Below are positions 24,790 to 34,641 of a DNA stretch of 64,000 nucleotides, piece by piece. Below the pieces are notes generated by a model. The model searched no databases. It was not told the origin of the DNA and worked only from the letters and a program-made list of their open reading frames with translations. Position numbers and translations under genes: made by a program. Source of the DNA: an uncultured Rhizobiaceae group bacterium (GTDB taxonomy: Bacteria > Pseudomonadota > Alphaproteobacteria > Rhizobiales > Rhizobiaceae); assembly GCA_937930635.1 (NCBI GenBank), contig CALHCF010000012.1, forward strand, positions 1 to 64,000, in the 5' to 3' direction. Within the stretch, counting starts at the first letter, position 1, and each line of letters starts with the position of its first letter.

Positions 24790-26070
24790 TTACCGGAGGC
24801 TTGAAAACGGAATAAAGGAAACGTTGTCTCCGCGACGCACTTGCGTGACGTTTTCCGCAATCTCGATGAGACCATCGGCTTCGCGCAGCGAGGAGATCAG
24901 GCCACTGCCATCGCGTGCAAACTTGTCAACACACAACGTTTCGCCCTGATCGTTCAAAATACCCCGCAAAAACTCCCGTCGATCCGGCTTCTTGTTGGTG
25001 ATCTCGAAATTGGCGGGCAAAGGGAAACGCGGCGGCGTTTGCCAGCGTGCACCCGCAAGCTTCAAAAGTGCCGGTCGGGTATAAAGCAGGAAGCAGAGCA
25101 TGGCAGCGACCGGATTGCCCGGCAGGCCGAAAAACAGGCAGTCCGCAGTGTTTTCAGATCTGCTTATCTGCCCAAACATCATTGGGCGTCCAGGTTTCAC
25201 CGCCAGTTGCCACAGATGGCGCTTGCCCAGCCGGTCAAGCGTCGTCAGCATGTGATCTTCAGAACCCCGTGAGGCACCGCCTGTTGTAATGATGACATCA
25301 TTGTCCTGGGCGGCAGATGAAATAGCCGCTTCCGCCGCCGCTGCATCATCACGGATCAGGCCACAGTCGCGTATCTCCAGCGGCAGCGATGCCGCAAGCG
25401 CACAAATCAGCGGCATATTGGCGTCGTAAACTTCGCCGCGTTTCAAAGGACGAGGGGTGTCACCCACCCGGCGCATTTCATTTCCGTTTGAAAGCACGGC
25501 AACTTTGAGCCGCTGAAAGACCGGGATTTCAGACAGTCCAATCGAAGCAAGGGCGGCAATATCGGCGGCCTGCAGGCGGGTTCCCGCATCCAGAACCTTG
25601 TCACCGTCGGCCAGGTCTTCTCCGGCCTGACGGCAGTTCGCCCCGGCTTTCAGGCCGGTGGGTATTGAAACCTTGTTGTTTTCCAGCTGGCAATCTTCCT
25701 GCATCGCCACGGTATCGGCACCGTCGGGCATTATTGCGCCGGTAAAAATCCGTACCGCTGCGCCTTTTGGCAGCGCGGCAGGCTCAAGGTCTCCCGCCGC
25801 AATGCGTCCTACGACGGGGAGTGCACTTGTGGTCAGGTCACTATGGCGAAAAGCATATCCATCCACTGCAGCATTGGTGTGAAGTGGCACCGGGTGGGGG
25901 GCTGCGATCTTTTGCGCCAAAATGCGCCCCAGGCTGTCATTCAGTGAAACGGTTTGTGCAGATACAACAGGAGCAAGCCGTTCCTTCAGCAGGTCCAGCG
26001 CTTCGTCATGACGCAATCTGTCCTTGTCATGCAGGAAACAGTCATCAATGAGGGAGGGGGTGGCTGTCAC
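24790..26070 (-). CDS. moeA: Molybdopterin molybdenumtransferase MoeA
   Basis: A 426-residue enzyme that inserts molybdate into adenylated molybdopterin. Markers are HTNAAVDGYAF, RIFTGAIMPDGADTV, the glycine-rich TTGGASRGSEDHM and KPGRPMMFG, and GLPGNPVAAMLCF. It begins with a GTG three bases after the mobB stop. It is the last gene of a leftward fdhD-mobA-mobB-moeA operon. Confidence 0.93.
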   Translation of the reverse strand: MTATPSLIDDCFLHDKDRLRHDEALDLLKERLAPVVSAQTVSLNDSLGRILAQKIAAPHPVPLHTNAAVDGYAFRHSDLTTSALPVVGRIAAGDLEPAALPKGAAVRIFTGAIMPDGADTVAMQEDCQLENNKVSIPTGLKAGANCRQAGEDLADGDKVLDAGTRLQAADIAALASIGLSEIPVFQRLKVAVLSNGNEMRRVGDTPRPLKRGEVYDANMPLICALAASLPLEIRDCGLIRDDAAAAEAAISSAAQDNDVIITTGGASRGSEDHMLTTLDRLGKRHLWQLAVKPGRPMMFGQISRSENTADCLFFGLPGNPVAAMLCFLLYTRPALLKLAGARWQTPPRFPLPANFEITNKKPDRREFLRGILNDQGETLCVDKFARDGSGLISSLREADGLIEIAENVTQVRRGDNVSFIPFSSLR

Positions 26071-26073
26071 AAC

Positions 26074-26583
26074 TCACAATCTCAGGCCGGTCTTCTGCAT
26101 CACATAGTCGGCGATTTTAGGGATATCGTCGAGGGCAAACTGGGGAAGGGGGCAGGCGGCGTCTTCGGCATCGCAGGCCACAGCCACAATCGACTTGTTG
26201 GATTTCCAGATCGGTTCATCCGTCGCCGCCTCGTATCGGATGCATTCGATCTTTGGAATATCACTCGTCTTGTATCCTTCCACCAGAACCAGATCACAGG
26301 GGACGAGTTTTCCAAGAATGGTCGATAATGTCGGTTCCGAGGGGTTATCACGAATTTCGTGCATCAGCGCCCAGCGCTTGGGCGACACAATGGCGACTTC
26401 GCGCGCGCCTGCGGTGCGGTGAATGTGTGAATCTGTACCGCGATGATCGATATCAAACGACTTATGGGCGTGCTTGACGGTGCTGACGGTCAGCCCGCGG
26501 CGCACATATTCTGCAACAAGTGCTGAAACAAGGCTTGTTTTGCCGCTGTTCTTCCAGCCCGTGATCCCAAAAATGACTGCCAT
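26074..26583 (-). CDS. mobB: Molybdopterin-guanine dinucleotide biosynthesis adaptor MobB
   Basis: A 169-residue GTP-binding protein with a Walker A motif GITGWKNSGKTSLV at the N-terminus, then VSTVKHAHKSFDID and LVLVEGYKTSDIPKIEC. It assists MobA in forming the guanine-dinucleotide form of molybdenum cofactor. I chose the ATG at 26583, eight bases after the mobA stop; a longer frame to 26610 runs into mobA. Confidence 0.92.
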   Translation of the reverse strand: MAVIFGITGWKNSGKTSLVSALVAEYVRRGLTVSTVKHAHKSFDIDHRGTDSHIHRTAGAREVAIVSPKRWALMHEIRDNPSEPTLSTILGKLVPCDLVLVEGYKTSDIPKIECIRYEAATDEPIWKSNKSIVAVACDAEDAACPLPQFALDDIPKIADYVMQKTGLRL

Positions 26584-26590
26584 ATCCTGT

Positions 26591-27226
26591 CTAATCCAGT
26601 TTCCCGGCAAGCCGTTTTGCCTCGATCAGATCTTCCGGCGTGTTGATGTTGAAAAATGGATCACCAGTGGCGGTTTTGGTTCCATCGCCAAAGGTAATTT
26701 CCTGCAACGGATACCGATTGGCAAAGACGAGTATCTTGCGCTGATCTTCCTGCACCAGGAAATGCTCAAGATCATCAGCCAGGGTTACAGGCCACAGTCC
26801 AAAAACCGGATGGATGCGCCCATTGCTGGCTGCCATGGCCACGCTGTCGGGTTGGGTTTCTTTCACACTGTCCATCAGTTTGCGAACCAGAGTGTCTGGA
26901 ATAAAAGGCGTATCTGCTGCTGCGGTCATAAGATGGGTCACACCTGCGACCCCGCTGGCTGGTGTTTTGGCCCAGCGCATGCCAGCCAAAACACCGGCCA
27001 GTGGGCCAGCAAAACCGTCAATCGTATCGGCGATTACGGGCAGACCCGTGAAACCAAAGCGTGACGGATCTCCGTTTGCATTGATCGCAAGTTTCTCTAC
27101 CTGAGGCCCGAAACGACGAATGATCCATTCAAGCGCAGATGCGCCCTGCAACTCCATCAGGCTTTTTTCAGTGCCGCCCATGCGTCTTGATTGCCCGCCG
27201 GCGAGAATGACCCCGGCAACCTTCAA
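26591..27226 (-). CDS. mobA: Molybdenum cofactor guanylyltransferase MobA
   Basis: A 211-residue nucleotidyltransferase that attaches GMP from GTP to molybdopterin. The N-terminal motif LAGGQSRRMGGTEKSL is diagnostic, followed by PLAGVLAGMRW and AAADTPFIP with the metal-binding Asp. The start is TTG, overlapping the fdhD stop in the sequence TTGA. The C-terminal FNINTPEDL is also a family signature. Confidence 0.92.
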   Translation of the reverse strand: MKVAGVILAGGQSRRMGGTEKSLMELQGASALEWIIRRFGPQVEKLAINANGDPSRFGFTGLPVIADTIDGFAGPLAGVLAGMRWAKTPASGVAGVTHLMTAAADTPFIPDTLVRKLMDSVKETQPDSVAMAASNGRIHPVFGLWPVTLADDLEHFLVQEDQRKILVFANRYPLQEITFGDGTKTATGDPFFNINTPEDLIEAKRLAGKLD

Positions 27227-28125
27227 CGCTGCGCTCCCTTGCGGTTGTGGCGTTCGTCTTCATCTTCGCCCGATGATACGGCAGTATCAAATTCAACCCG
27301 CTCGGCACCGGCCAGAACGATAAAACGTTTTCCCCGCGCCCGACCGATGAGCGTCAGCCCCGCCTTGCGGGCCAGTTCCACGCCCCAGGCCGTAAAACCG
27401 GAGCGTGATACAAGAATAGGTATCCCCATCATCACCGTCTTGATCACCATCTCACTGGTCAGGCGACCCGTGGTGTAGAAAATCTTGTCATCGGGCCGTG
27501 CTTTGTTGACTGCCATCCATCCGGCAATCTTGTCGACAGCGTTATGACGACCGACATCTTCCATGTAAACCAGAGGCTTGTCGCGCTGGCACAGCACACA
27601 GCCATGGATGGCACCTGCTTCCAGATACAGGCTTGGTGTGGTGTTGATCTGTTTGGTGAGGGCCTGCAGCCAGGATGTTTTCAGGCGGGCATTATCTGCC
27701 AGTGTGACATCGTCAAATGCATCGATGACATCGCCGAATATTGTTCCCTGGGCGCAACCGGATGTGCGGACCTTCTTTTTCATCTTTTCTTCAAACTGCG
27801 TTTCGGCTTCGGTGCGCACCACCACGACACCCAGATCATCGTCATAGTCAACGCCGCTGACCGGATCATCTGGATTCAGCATGTTCTGGTTGATCAGATA
27901 ACCCAGTGCCAACAGGTCGGGATGATCGCCGATCGTCATCATGGTGACGATTTCCTGCCGGTTCAAAAATAAGGTGAGAGGACGCTCGGTTACCACCCGC
28001 AAGTCAACCGGCTTGCCATCATGATCTATTCCGCTGACCGCTGCCGAAAGACGGTCGTCCCCCGGGTCCGGCTGGATAATAAGACCGGTGTTTTGGGAAG
28101 TGCCAGAGGGGTGTTCTTTGCTCAT
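27223..28125 (-). CDS. fdhD: Formate dehydrogenase accessory sulfurtransferase FdhD
   Basis: A 300-residue protein that passes sulfur to the molybdenum cofactor of formate dehydrogenases. Markers are RTSGCAQGT (Cys124, where E. coli has a CxxC loop; the second Cys is absent here), AGAIHGCVLCQ and EDVGRHNAVDKIAGW, the family's strongest signature. Further motifs are FYTTGRLTSEMV and LVSRSGFTAWG. It leads the molybdenum-cofactor operon, although no formate dehydrogenase subunit lies in the window. Confidence 0.92.
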   Translation of the reverse strand: MSKEHPSGTSQNTGLIIQPDPGDDRLSAAVSGIDHDGKPVDLRVVTERPLTLFLNRQEIVTMMTIGDHPDLLALGYLINQNMLNPDDPVSGVDYDDDLGVVVVRTEAETQFEEKMKKKVRTSGCAQGTIFGDVIDAFDDVTLADNARLKTSWLQALTKQINTTPSLYLEAGAIHGCVLCQRDKPLVYMEDVGRHNAVDKIAGWMAVNKARPDDKIFYTTGRLTSEMVIKTVMMGIPILVSRSGFTAWGVELARKAGLTLIGRARGKRFIVLAGAERVEFDTAVSSGEDEDERHNRKGAQR

Positions 28126-28156
28126 GGTCCAGTCTTATCTCTTCGCGACAACAGCT

Positions 28157-29392
28157 TCAAATCGTGTTGGCACCGGGATGGCGTCTGGCCCATAAAAACA
28201 TCGACACTGAAATGACAGCACCGGCCAGCGACGACAGGAACATAATAACATAAAGCGGCACTGCCGCGTTCTCGACCGTGATCAGTATTCCAGACAAGGT
28301 CGCCAGCGCCGCGCCGCCGCCAATAGTCAAAAAACCCGCCAGACCGGAGGCCGAACCTGCAAGCTCCGGGCGGACACTGATGGCCCCGGCATTGGCGTTG
28401 GGCAGTGTCATGCCATTGCCTGTGCCGACAAGGATCATGGGAAAAAACAGGAAGGCGGCCCGCGGCTCAAATGATGTCATCAAAAACAGAGCCAGCCCAA
28501 CGCCCAAACAGGAAATGATACCGCCACAGGCCATCATCGGTTCGATGCCGATGCGTTGCGAATACCGTCCCGACAAAAAGTTTCCAAACATGTATCCCAG
28601 CGCGACAGTCCCCAGATGAAGCCCCAGGCTGGTCGCGCTCATGCCGATAATGTGCTCGCCAACAAAGGGAGCGCCGCCGATGAAGGCAAAATAGGCACCC
28701 GACGACGTGGCGGCCGCCATCAGATAACCCCAGACCAGCGGCTCCCGCAAAAGCGAGAAATAGTCGGAAATCTGCTCACTGACCGGGTTTTTGACGGGAG
28801 CGTGGGTTTCGCCCAGATCAAACCAGATCAGTGCCGTAACTGCGATGCCCAAAAGCAAAACAATCACAAAAGGCCCGCGCCAGCCAAAGAATTCACCGAC
28901 CGAGCCGCCAATGACCGGCGCAACCATCGGCATGACAGCCATGGCCATGGTGACATAGCCGATCATGCTTGCGGCTTTTTCGCGATCATAGAGGTCGCGA
29001 ACAATGGCCCGGCTCAGCGCCATCTGCGCCGCCGAAGAAGCCTGCAGCACCCGGCCAATCAACAGCATCTCGATACTGGTGGCAAAAATACAAATCAGGG
29101 TGCTGAACAGAAAAATCATCGCCGTTGTCAGCAAAACTGGCCGGCGTCCAAAGCGATCGGACAGGGGGCCGACAATCACCTGTGCAATCGCGGTCATCGC
29201 CAGAAACAGGGTGAGGGTGAGCTGGCCGAGCGCATTTGTCGTTTGCAGATCTTCGGTCAGATCCGGCAGCATCGGGAGATAGATGTTCATCGCCGTGACG
29301 GACAAACCCGCCATCAATACGAGCGTGAAGATACGCGGCGGCGACGTTGCGCCACGCAAAAGAACCTTGCGGGTGTTAAATGTGGACATCAT
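28157..29392 (-). CDS. MFS transporter, Bcr/CflA drug-efflux type
   Basis: A 411-residue inner-membrane protein with twelve predicted helices. The family motif GPLSDRFGRRPVLL is at about residue 77, and LPMLPDLTEDL in the first loop is typical of Bcr/CflA proton-driven exporters. It probably expels drugs or small metabolites such as sulfonamides or bicyclomycin-like compounds; substrate prediction is not safe. It has the same direction as fdhD but lies 30 bases upstream, so it could be cotranscribed. Confidence 0.87.
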   Translation of the reverse strand: MMSTFNTRKVLLRGATSPPRIFTLVLMAGLSVTAMNIYLPMLPDLTEDLQTTNALGQLTLTLFLAMTAIAQVIVGPLSDRFGRRPVLLTTAMIFLFSTLICIFATSIEMLLIGRVLQASSAAQMALSRAIVRDLYDREKAASMIGYVTMAMAVMPMVAPVIGGSVGEFFGWRGPFVIVLLLGIAVTALIWFDLGETHAPVKNPVSEQISDYFSLLREPLVWGYLMAAATSSGAYFAFIGGAPFVGEHIIGMSATSLGLHLGTVALGYMFGNFLSGRYSQRIGIEPMMACGGIISCLGVGLALFLMTSFEPRAAFLFFPMILVGTGNGMTLPNANAGAISVRPELAGSASGLAGFLTIGGGAALATLSGILITVENAAVPLYVIMFLSSLAGAVISVSMFLWARRHPGANTI

Positions 29393-29457
29393 GGCTGCCG
29401 GGAAAATCAGTTACATCACTGATACGCCTCTGCGCTCCTAAATTCCAGCGCAATAGA

Positions 29458-30354
29458 TCACTTTGATTGATCCTTCATCATCAGTTTTTGTTCGCGGTAG
29501 AAGGTAAAAAGCCCGCTGACGACCACGATGAAGGCACCAATCAGTGCCAGGCCATCAGGGAGGTCTCCAAACACGAAATACCCGATCAGCAAGGCCCAGA
29601 TCAGGATTGAATAGCGGAAGGGCGAGATGAAGCTCATATCGCCTTCCCGTACAGCCAGGGTTGAGAAGATATAACCAACGGTGAGGATCATCGCTGCACC
29701 GGCAAGAGTGGTAAGGCTGTTGGCGTCCACGACCCGCCAGGGTTCAAACATGCTGCCGACGGCCCCCATCAGCGTGACGGCAATCGCTGTGATAAAACTG
29801 ATCAGCAGCGACGGGATAGCGCGGGGCAGGCGGCGGGTCGCGAGATCGCGCAATGTTACAAAACCGGCCGCTGCGACCGCATAGACCGCGTAGATGTTAA
29901 ATCCCTCCGAGCCGGGACGGATGATGAGCAGCACGCCAAGAAAGCCCGCGATAATTGCCAGATAGCGCCGCCATCCCACCGGCTCACCAAACAGAAAGGC
30001 CGCGCCCAGTGTTATGGTAAGCGGCAACACCTGCAACACCGCTGTCACATTGGCGATGGGCAGGTGAAACAACGCTGTAATGAAACAAAGAGTGCCGCCG
30101 GTTTCGCCGAATGTCCGAAGAAGCGTCATTGGATGACGCAGGACAGGCCCAATGCCGTTAGGTGTTCGAAATCCACCCAAACGCCAGCACAACAACCCCA
30201 TCAGCGCACAGGCAAACATCCCCCGAACCAGAATTGCCTGAAACAGGTTGAGGTCAGACGAGGTCAGTTTCATCAACATGTCGTTGAGCACATAACCGCC
30301 CATGGCCAGCATCATGTAAAAGGCACCAAGCGTGTTGGATGAAAAACGGTTCAT
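29458..30354 (-). CDS. DMT family (EamA) transporter
   Basis: A 298-residue membrane protein with ten predicted helices in two repeated halves, each an EamA domain. Recognisable segments are ILVRGMFACALMGLL and TVLQVLPLTITLGAAFLFGEPVGWRRYLAIIAGFLGVLLI. Such proteins export or import metabolites; the substrate is unknown. It ends in a short Lys-rich tail. Confidence 0.85.
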   Translation of the reverse strand: MNRFSSNTLGAFYMMLAMGGYVLNDMLMKLTSSDLNLFQAILVRGMFACALMGLLCWRLGGFRTPNGIGPVLRHPMTLLRTFGETGGTLCFITALFHLPIANVTAVLQVLPLTITLGAAFLFGEPVGWRRYLAIIAGFLGVLLIIRPGSEGFNIYAVYAVAAAGFVTLRDLATRRLPRAIPSLLISFITAIAVTLMGAVGSMFEPWRVVDANSLTTLAGAAMILTVGYIFSTLAVREGDMSFISPFRYSILIWALLIGYFVFGDLPDGLALIGAFIVVVSGLFTFYREQKLMMKDQSK

Positions 30355-30685
30355 GAATGAGCGGTGAACCAGCCGCGACTAAAGGTCAAAGAATAAATCA
30401 AAAGCGCTGTGAAATTCGCAAGGCATGACCAACGCTTCGGGTGAGGCGGGTTTCGCCGTCAATCTTTATCGCAGCCTCTTCAAATCCAATCAGATTTCCC
30501 GCCCAACTATAACCATGTGCAGACGTGGCGATTTGACCCGCTCACACGGGTCCTGGTGCAGAAATTCCTGCCGATGTGCCGTTGCTGAGAGCGCTGTTGC
30601 ATGATCGTGCTGTGCAAAACGGCACAATCAGCCTTTGCAGCCTTCGTTAAAATGATGCCAAATATAGGGAGGAGGGACCACAACA
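30355..30685. other. Intergenic region with a GC hairpin
   Basis: About 330 bases between divergent genes without a supported ORF. GACCCG (30535-30540) and CGGGTC (30547-30552) form a perfect 6-bp hairpin with a 6-base loop, without a T run. The promoters of both neighbours should lie here, but I cannot place them with confidence. Confidence 0.45.
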
Positions 30686-31906
30686 ATGCTCAATATTTTT
30701 TCTTCAACGCCTCTGGAGGGCGCCTTGTCAGGGTTTGCAGCAGGCTTTCGCCGTGCCGCCGTTGCTGCGGTCGTTGCCACGACAACTCTGTCCTTTGGTG
30801 GCGCTGCCAGCGCGGCAACCCTGCACAAAAACCTCAAATTCGGTGCCTGGTCGGGCGGGGTCTATGTCAGCGACAAGACCGGCGCCTTCAGCCATTGCGT
30901 TGTGTCGGCCAAATATAAGAGCGGCATCACTTTGTTGTTTTCGATCACCAAGGGGCAGCGCTGGAAAATCGGTTTTTCCAAGAAAGGCTGGGAGCTGACA
31001 CCTGGAGAAAAATATCCCGTCCTCTATCAGGTGGACAAGGGAGAAGTGAACAAGGGACAGGCTCTGGCCAGCGGTAAACGGCTGGCCGTTGTTTCTCTTC
31101 CGGCAGAAAATACCCTGTTCAACAGAATGCGGCGTGGCCGCACCCTCAAAGTCAAGGCCGGGGATGATATCCTGGCTTTCAATCTGACCGGGACCAGCAA
31201 AATGCTGCGCCGTCTTCTCGACTGCAGCATCCAGCACGAAAACCTGGTTGTTGATCTCCCCTCTGCGTCGAATCAGTCTTCGGAACCGAAGAAAAATCCT
31301 TTTGCCTCCAAAAAACAGGCCCCGCGCAAGTCGGCCGGTTCAGCCCCCAAAGGCATCGCCCCGGAATATCGCGAGGAAGCGGTCCGCTGGCTCAAGGCCA
31401 ATTTCGCCAATGGCGGGCTGGACTATTCGGTGGTGCGCAACGAGGGCAAGGCAAGAAAAATGTACAAGCGCCATGCTGTTATCTGGCGCATTACCAACAC
31501 CAAAAGCACGATCGGCACGTTGCGCATCTTCCCGCGCAGCACGCCATCCAAGATGGAAAACAATGTCCTCGCGCATGAGGCAAAGAACTGTAAGGGCGAT
31601 TTCGCATCAAAGTTTTTCCAGGACGATGGTGTATCGGCCAAGAGAATTGGCCGCTTGATGACCACCTGTCGCGGCAAGGATGGCGTGAACTGGAATGTCT
31701 ATTACGCGTTTGCTGAACGCACGGCTGGCGGCACCTATCTGGTCACGGTCATGAGCAACCGCGACAACAGCGAGAGTGTGATTGCAACGGGTGAGCGGGT
31801 AACAGGCATTATGCAGACCGGTCCGGCTCCGGCAGCAGAATTGCCTGCCGGATCGCAGGATGATGATCTGCCCATCCGGGAGGAAGGTGAGACAGTTCGC
31901 TTTTAG
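30686..31906 (+). CDS. Hypothetical exported protein, two-domain
   Basis: A 406-residue protein that I do not recognise. The signal peptide (RRAAVAAVVATTTLSFGGAASAA) ends near residue 45. The first domain (about 46-180) contains FGAWSGGVYVSDKTGAFSHC and ends LLDCSIQ, so its two cysteines could pair. A Lys/Pro/Ser-rich linker (residues 190-225) leads to a second domain (226-375) with another two cysteines (EAKNCKGDF, MTTCRGKDG). The tail is acidic. A strong ribosome site, GGGAGGAGGG, precedes the ATG. The opening pattern recalls small exported proteins of rhizobia, but no function is known. It ends in a strong hairpin terminator. Confidence 0.7.
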   Translation: MLNIFSSTPLEGALSGFAAGFRRAAVAAVVATTTLSFGGAASAATLHKNLKFGAWSGGVYVSDKTGAFSHCVVSAKYKSGITLLFSITKGQRWKIGFSKKGWELTPGEKYPVLYQVDKGEVNKGQALASGKRLAVVSLPAENTLFNRMRRGRTLKVKAGDDILAFNLTGTSKMLRRLLDCSIQHENLVVDLPSASNQSSEPKKNPFASKKQAPRKSAGSAPKGIAPEYREEAVRWLKANFANGGLDYSVVRNEGKARKMYKRHAVIWRITNTKSTIGTLRIFPRSTPSKMENNVLAHEAKNCKGDFASKFFQDDGVSAKRIGRLMTTCRGKDGVNWNVYYAFAERTAGGTYLVTVMSNRDNSESVIATGERVTGIMQTGPAPAAELPAGSQDDDLPIREEGETVRF

Positions 31907-31922
31907 GAATGGGCAAAAACAA

Positions 31923-31962
31923 AAAAAGCCGACGAAGAGCCCTCTCTCTTCGCCGGCTTTTT
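31923..31962 (+). terminator. Strong bidirectional terminator
   Basis: AAAAAGCCG-A-CGAAGAG (31923-31939) pairs with CTCTTCG-C-CGGCTTTTT (31946-31962) with a single mismatch and a 6-base loop. The T run on one strand and A run on the other let it stop transcription from either side. Confidence 0.9.
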
Positions 31963-32010
31963 ATGTGCCGTGTCCGCTCCAGCATTCAGCGTTACCGCTG
32001 GGCCCTAAGC

Positions 32011-32052
32011 GAAACCGACCGCGTGAAACCGATCGCGCGAAACCAACCGCAC
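32011..32052. repeat. Three tandem 14-base repeats
   Basis: GAAACCGACCGCGT (32011-32024), GAAACCGATCGCGC (32025-32038) and GAAACCAACCGCAC (32039-32052) are three near-identical units in a row, between the terminator and the end of the L,D-transpeptidase gene. They could be binding sites or a slippage product. Confidence 0.7.
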
Positions 32053-32090
32053 TGTTTCTAACAAAAGCGGAACCAGTTTCGGGGTCAGGG

Positions 32091-32723
32091 TCAGTTTGAT
32101 ACGATAACCCGTGATCCCACTTTTACCCGCGAATACAGATCTTCCACATCGTCATTGGCCAGACGGATGCAGCCTGACGACATGGCCTGGCCGATTGTCC
32201 AGGGCTGATTGGTGCCGTGAATGCGGTAGATGGTTGAGCCGATATAGAGTGCTCTGGCACCCAGAGGATTGCTGGGGCCGCCGGGATAATAGCTTTTCAG
32301 CGTCTTTCCGGTCTGGCGCTTGACCCGGGCGATCATCCGCTTTGGCGGTGTCCAGCCTGGCCATTTTGCCTTGCGTGTAATGTTGTGTTTGCCCGACCAG
32401 CGGAAACCGTCACGACCAACGCCGATACCATATTTCATGGCCCGGCCACGCTGTGTCACATAGTACAGCCGCCGCTCACCGGTTTTGATCAAAATCGTTC
32501 CAGGCGCATATTTCTTGTCGATACGAACCCGTCGCTTTTTAATCGGTGATCTGTTGGAGACATAGCCCGAACGCGCGCGCGTGCTGCCTCTGGTGCTGAG
32601 CTGATGGGTTCTTTTTGAATAGCCATCCTGCTCCGACATTTGCCGGGCGTGTGCTGTTCCCCAATATGCAGCACTGGCAAATACAAATGCTGTCGCCAGT
32701 GACAGCAGATTTCCAAGTTTCAT
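32091..32723 (-). CDS. L,D-transpeptidase (YkuD domain)
   Basis: A 210-residue exported enzyme that cross-links peptidoglycan stems or attaches proteins to them. The signal peptide is MKLGNLLSLATAFVFASAAYWGTAHA. The YkuD domain carries IYRIHGTNQPW and the catalytic MSSGCIRLANDDVEDLY, with the His and Cys of the active site. The segment between signal and domain is strongly basic. AAGGGA precedes the ATG. Confidence 0.9.
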   Translation of the reverse strand: MKLGNLLSLATAFVFASAAYWGTAHARQMSEQDGYSKRTHQLSTRGSTRARSGYVSNRSPIKKRRVRIDKKYAPGTILIKTGERRLYYVTQRGRAMKYGIGVGRDGFRWSGKHNITRKAKWPGWTPPKRMIARVKRQTGKTLKSYYPGGPSNPLGARALYIGSTIYRIHGTNQPWTIGQAMSSGCIRLANDDVEDLYSRVKVGSRVIVSN

Positions 32724-32925
32724 GAGTTAACGTCCCTTCTTTTATGCCCCACGCCATTGAAAATGATTCGAACACAAACAGTCCCTAAACATAGGGGGGC
32801 TGGAGGCCGGATCTGCCGACCCACCGTTACTCAAACTCGTTCACGATTTGTGAACGGTAGCAAATTTCTACTTCTAAATCCCGCCTGCGCACCCATTTTC
32901 CAGTGAAATAATTGGCGGTTGCAGA

Positions 32926-34554
32926 TCAGCCCAGATTCAGTTCTTTGAAGAAATCATTGCCCTTGTCATCAATGACGATAAACGCAGGAAAATCTTCAAC
33001 CTCAATCTTCCAGATCGCTTCCATACCCAGCTCAGGGTACTCGATCACGTCAACTTTCTTGATGCAGTCTTGCGCCAGGCGCGCTGCGGGGCCGCCGATA
33101 GAACCCAGATAGAACCCGCCATGTTGTTTGCAGGCATCACGGACCTGGCGGGAGCGGTTGCCCTTGGCCAGCATGACCATCGAGCCACCGAAAGACTGGA
33201 ACTGATCGACATAAGAATCCATCCGTCCTGCCGTTGTCGGGCCAAAAGAACCTGATGCCATGCCTTCGGGCGTCTTTGCCGGACCGGCATAATAGACCGG
33301 GTGATCCTTGAAATATTGCGGCATGCCTTCACCCGCCTCAAGCCGGGCCCGGATTTTCGAATGGGCGAGGTCACGGGCAACGATGATAGTGCCGTTGAGC
33401 GCCAGACGGGTTTTGACGGGGTGTCTGGACAATTCCGCAAGAATATCCGCCATCGGTCTGGTGAGATCGATAGTCACCACGTCCCCGGAGAACTCGCTTT
33501 CATCGATGTCCGGCATATACTGCGAGGGGTTGGTTTCCAGCTCCTCAAGAAAAACGCCTTCGGAAGTGATTTTGCCCAAAGCCTGACGATCCGCCGAGCA
33601 TGACACGCCAAGCCCGATGGGCAGGGAAGCCCCATGGCGGGGAAGCCGGATGACCCGCACGTCATGACAGAAATATTTGCCGCCAAACTGGGCACCAACC
33701 CCCATGCTTTGGGTGAGCTTGTGGATTTCGCTCTCCATCTCCAGATCGCGGAAGGCATGGCCTTTCTCCGATCCTGATGTTGGCAGATTGTCGAGATAGC
33801 GGGTGGAGGCCAGTTTCACGGTTTTCAGGCACTGTTCTGCCGACGTGCCGCCGATGACAATGGCGAGGTGATAGGGCGGGCAGGCGGCTGTGCCCAGCGT
33901 CAGCACTTTTTCCTGAATGAAATCAATCATCCGGTCACGGGTGAGAAGGGACGGCGTGCCCTGGTAGAAAAAGGTCTTGTTGGCCGAGCCGCCACCCTTG
34001 GCGATGAACTGAAATTTGTAAGCGTCGCTGCCCTCAGAATATATGTCGATCTGCGCGGGGAGATTGTCGCCGGTGTTTTTCTCTTCAAACATCGACAGAG
34101 GCGCAAGCTGCGAATAACGCAGGTTTTTCTTGAAATAGGCATCCATGATGCCCTGGCTGATGGCCTCTTCATCCTGGTTGTTGCTCAGGATATTGCGTCC
34201 CCGCTTTGCCATGACAATGGCTGTCCCGGTGTCCTGGCACATGGGCAGGACACCACCGGCTGCGATGTTCGCGTTTTTCAGCAGATCAAAGGCCACGAAA
34301 CGGTCGTTTTGTGTGGCTTCCGGGTCTTCCAGAATGGATGCCAGCTGTTTCAGGTGGCCGGGGCGCAACAGATGGTTGATATCGACAAAGGCCTGTTCGG
34401 CCAGCAGACGAATGCCTTCGGGTTCAACTTCCAGAAATTTTCGGCCAGCAGCTTCCAGCGTTTTGACATAGTCGCCCGAAAGCTTGCGATAGGGTGTTTC
34501 ATCCTCGCCCATAGGAAACAAATCGACATAGGGTGAAGAGGGTGAAGTGACCAT
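32926..34554 (-). CDS. Class I (iron-sulfur) fumarate hydratase
   Basis: A 542-residue enzyme of the citric acid cycle interconverting fumarate and malate. The N-terminal domain holds cluster cysteines in [23 protein letters not shown] and nearby [13 protein letters not shown]. The C-terminal domain contains [14 protein letters not shown] and [16 protein letters not shown]. The length matches FumA/FumB-type enzymes. It is an oxygen-sensitive 4Fe-4S enzyme, unlike FumC. AGGAAAAAG precedes the ATG. Confidence 0.92.
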   Translation of the reverse strand: MVTSPSSPYVDLFPMGEDETPYRKLSGDYVKTLEAAGRKFLEVEPEGIRLLAEQAFVDINHLLRPGHLKQLASILEDPEATQNDRFVAFDLLKNANIAAGGVLPMCQDTGTAIVMAKRGRNILSNNQDEEAISQGIMDAYFKKNLRYSQLAPLSMFEEKNTGDNLPAQIDIYSEGSDAYKFQFIAKGGGSANKTFFYQGTPSLLTRDRMIDFIQEKVLTLGTAACPPYHLAIVIGGTSAEQCLKTVKLASTRYLDNLPTSGSEKGHAFRDLEMESEIHKLTQSMGVGAQFGGKYFCHDVRVIRLPRHGASLPIGLGVSCSADRQALGKITSEGVFLEELETNPSQYMPDIDESEFSGDVVTIDLTRPMADILAELSRHPVKTRLALNGTIIVARDLAHSKIRARLEAGEGMPQYFKDHPVYYAGPAKTPEGMASGSFGPTTAGRMDSYVDQFQSFGGSMVMLAKGNRSRQVRDACKQHGGFYLGSIGGPAARLAQDCIKKVDVIEYPELGMEAIWKIEVEDFPAFIVIDDKGNDFFKELNLG

Positions 34555-34641
34555 TTCTTTTTCCTGACCTGAAGAAAAAACTTTTGATCATGTAGCGCTG
34601 CAAGGTGGGCAACATCAAGCGGAACGCTTGCTTAAAACCCT

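Noticed and set aside
26474-27064. Plus-strand frame opposite mobA/mobB
   Set aside because: Antisense of two confidently identified cofactor genes.
28556-29422. Long plus-strand frame (288 residues) opposite the MFS transporter
   Set aside because: It is the exact antisense of a well-supported twelve-helix transporter and is very rich in Arg, Gln and His, as expected of a shadow frame.
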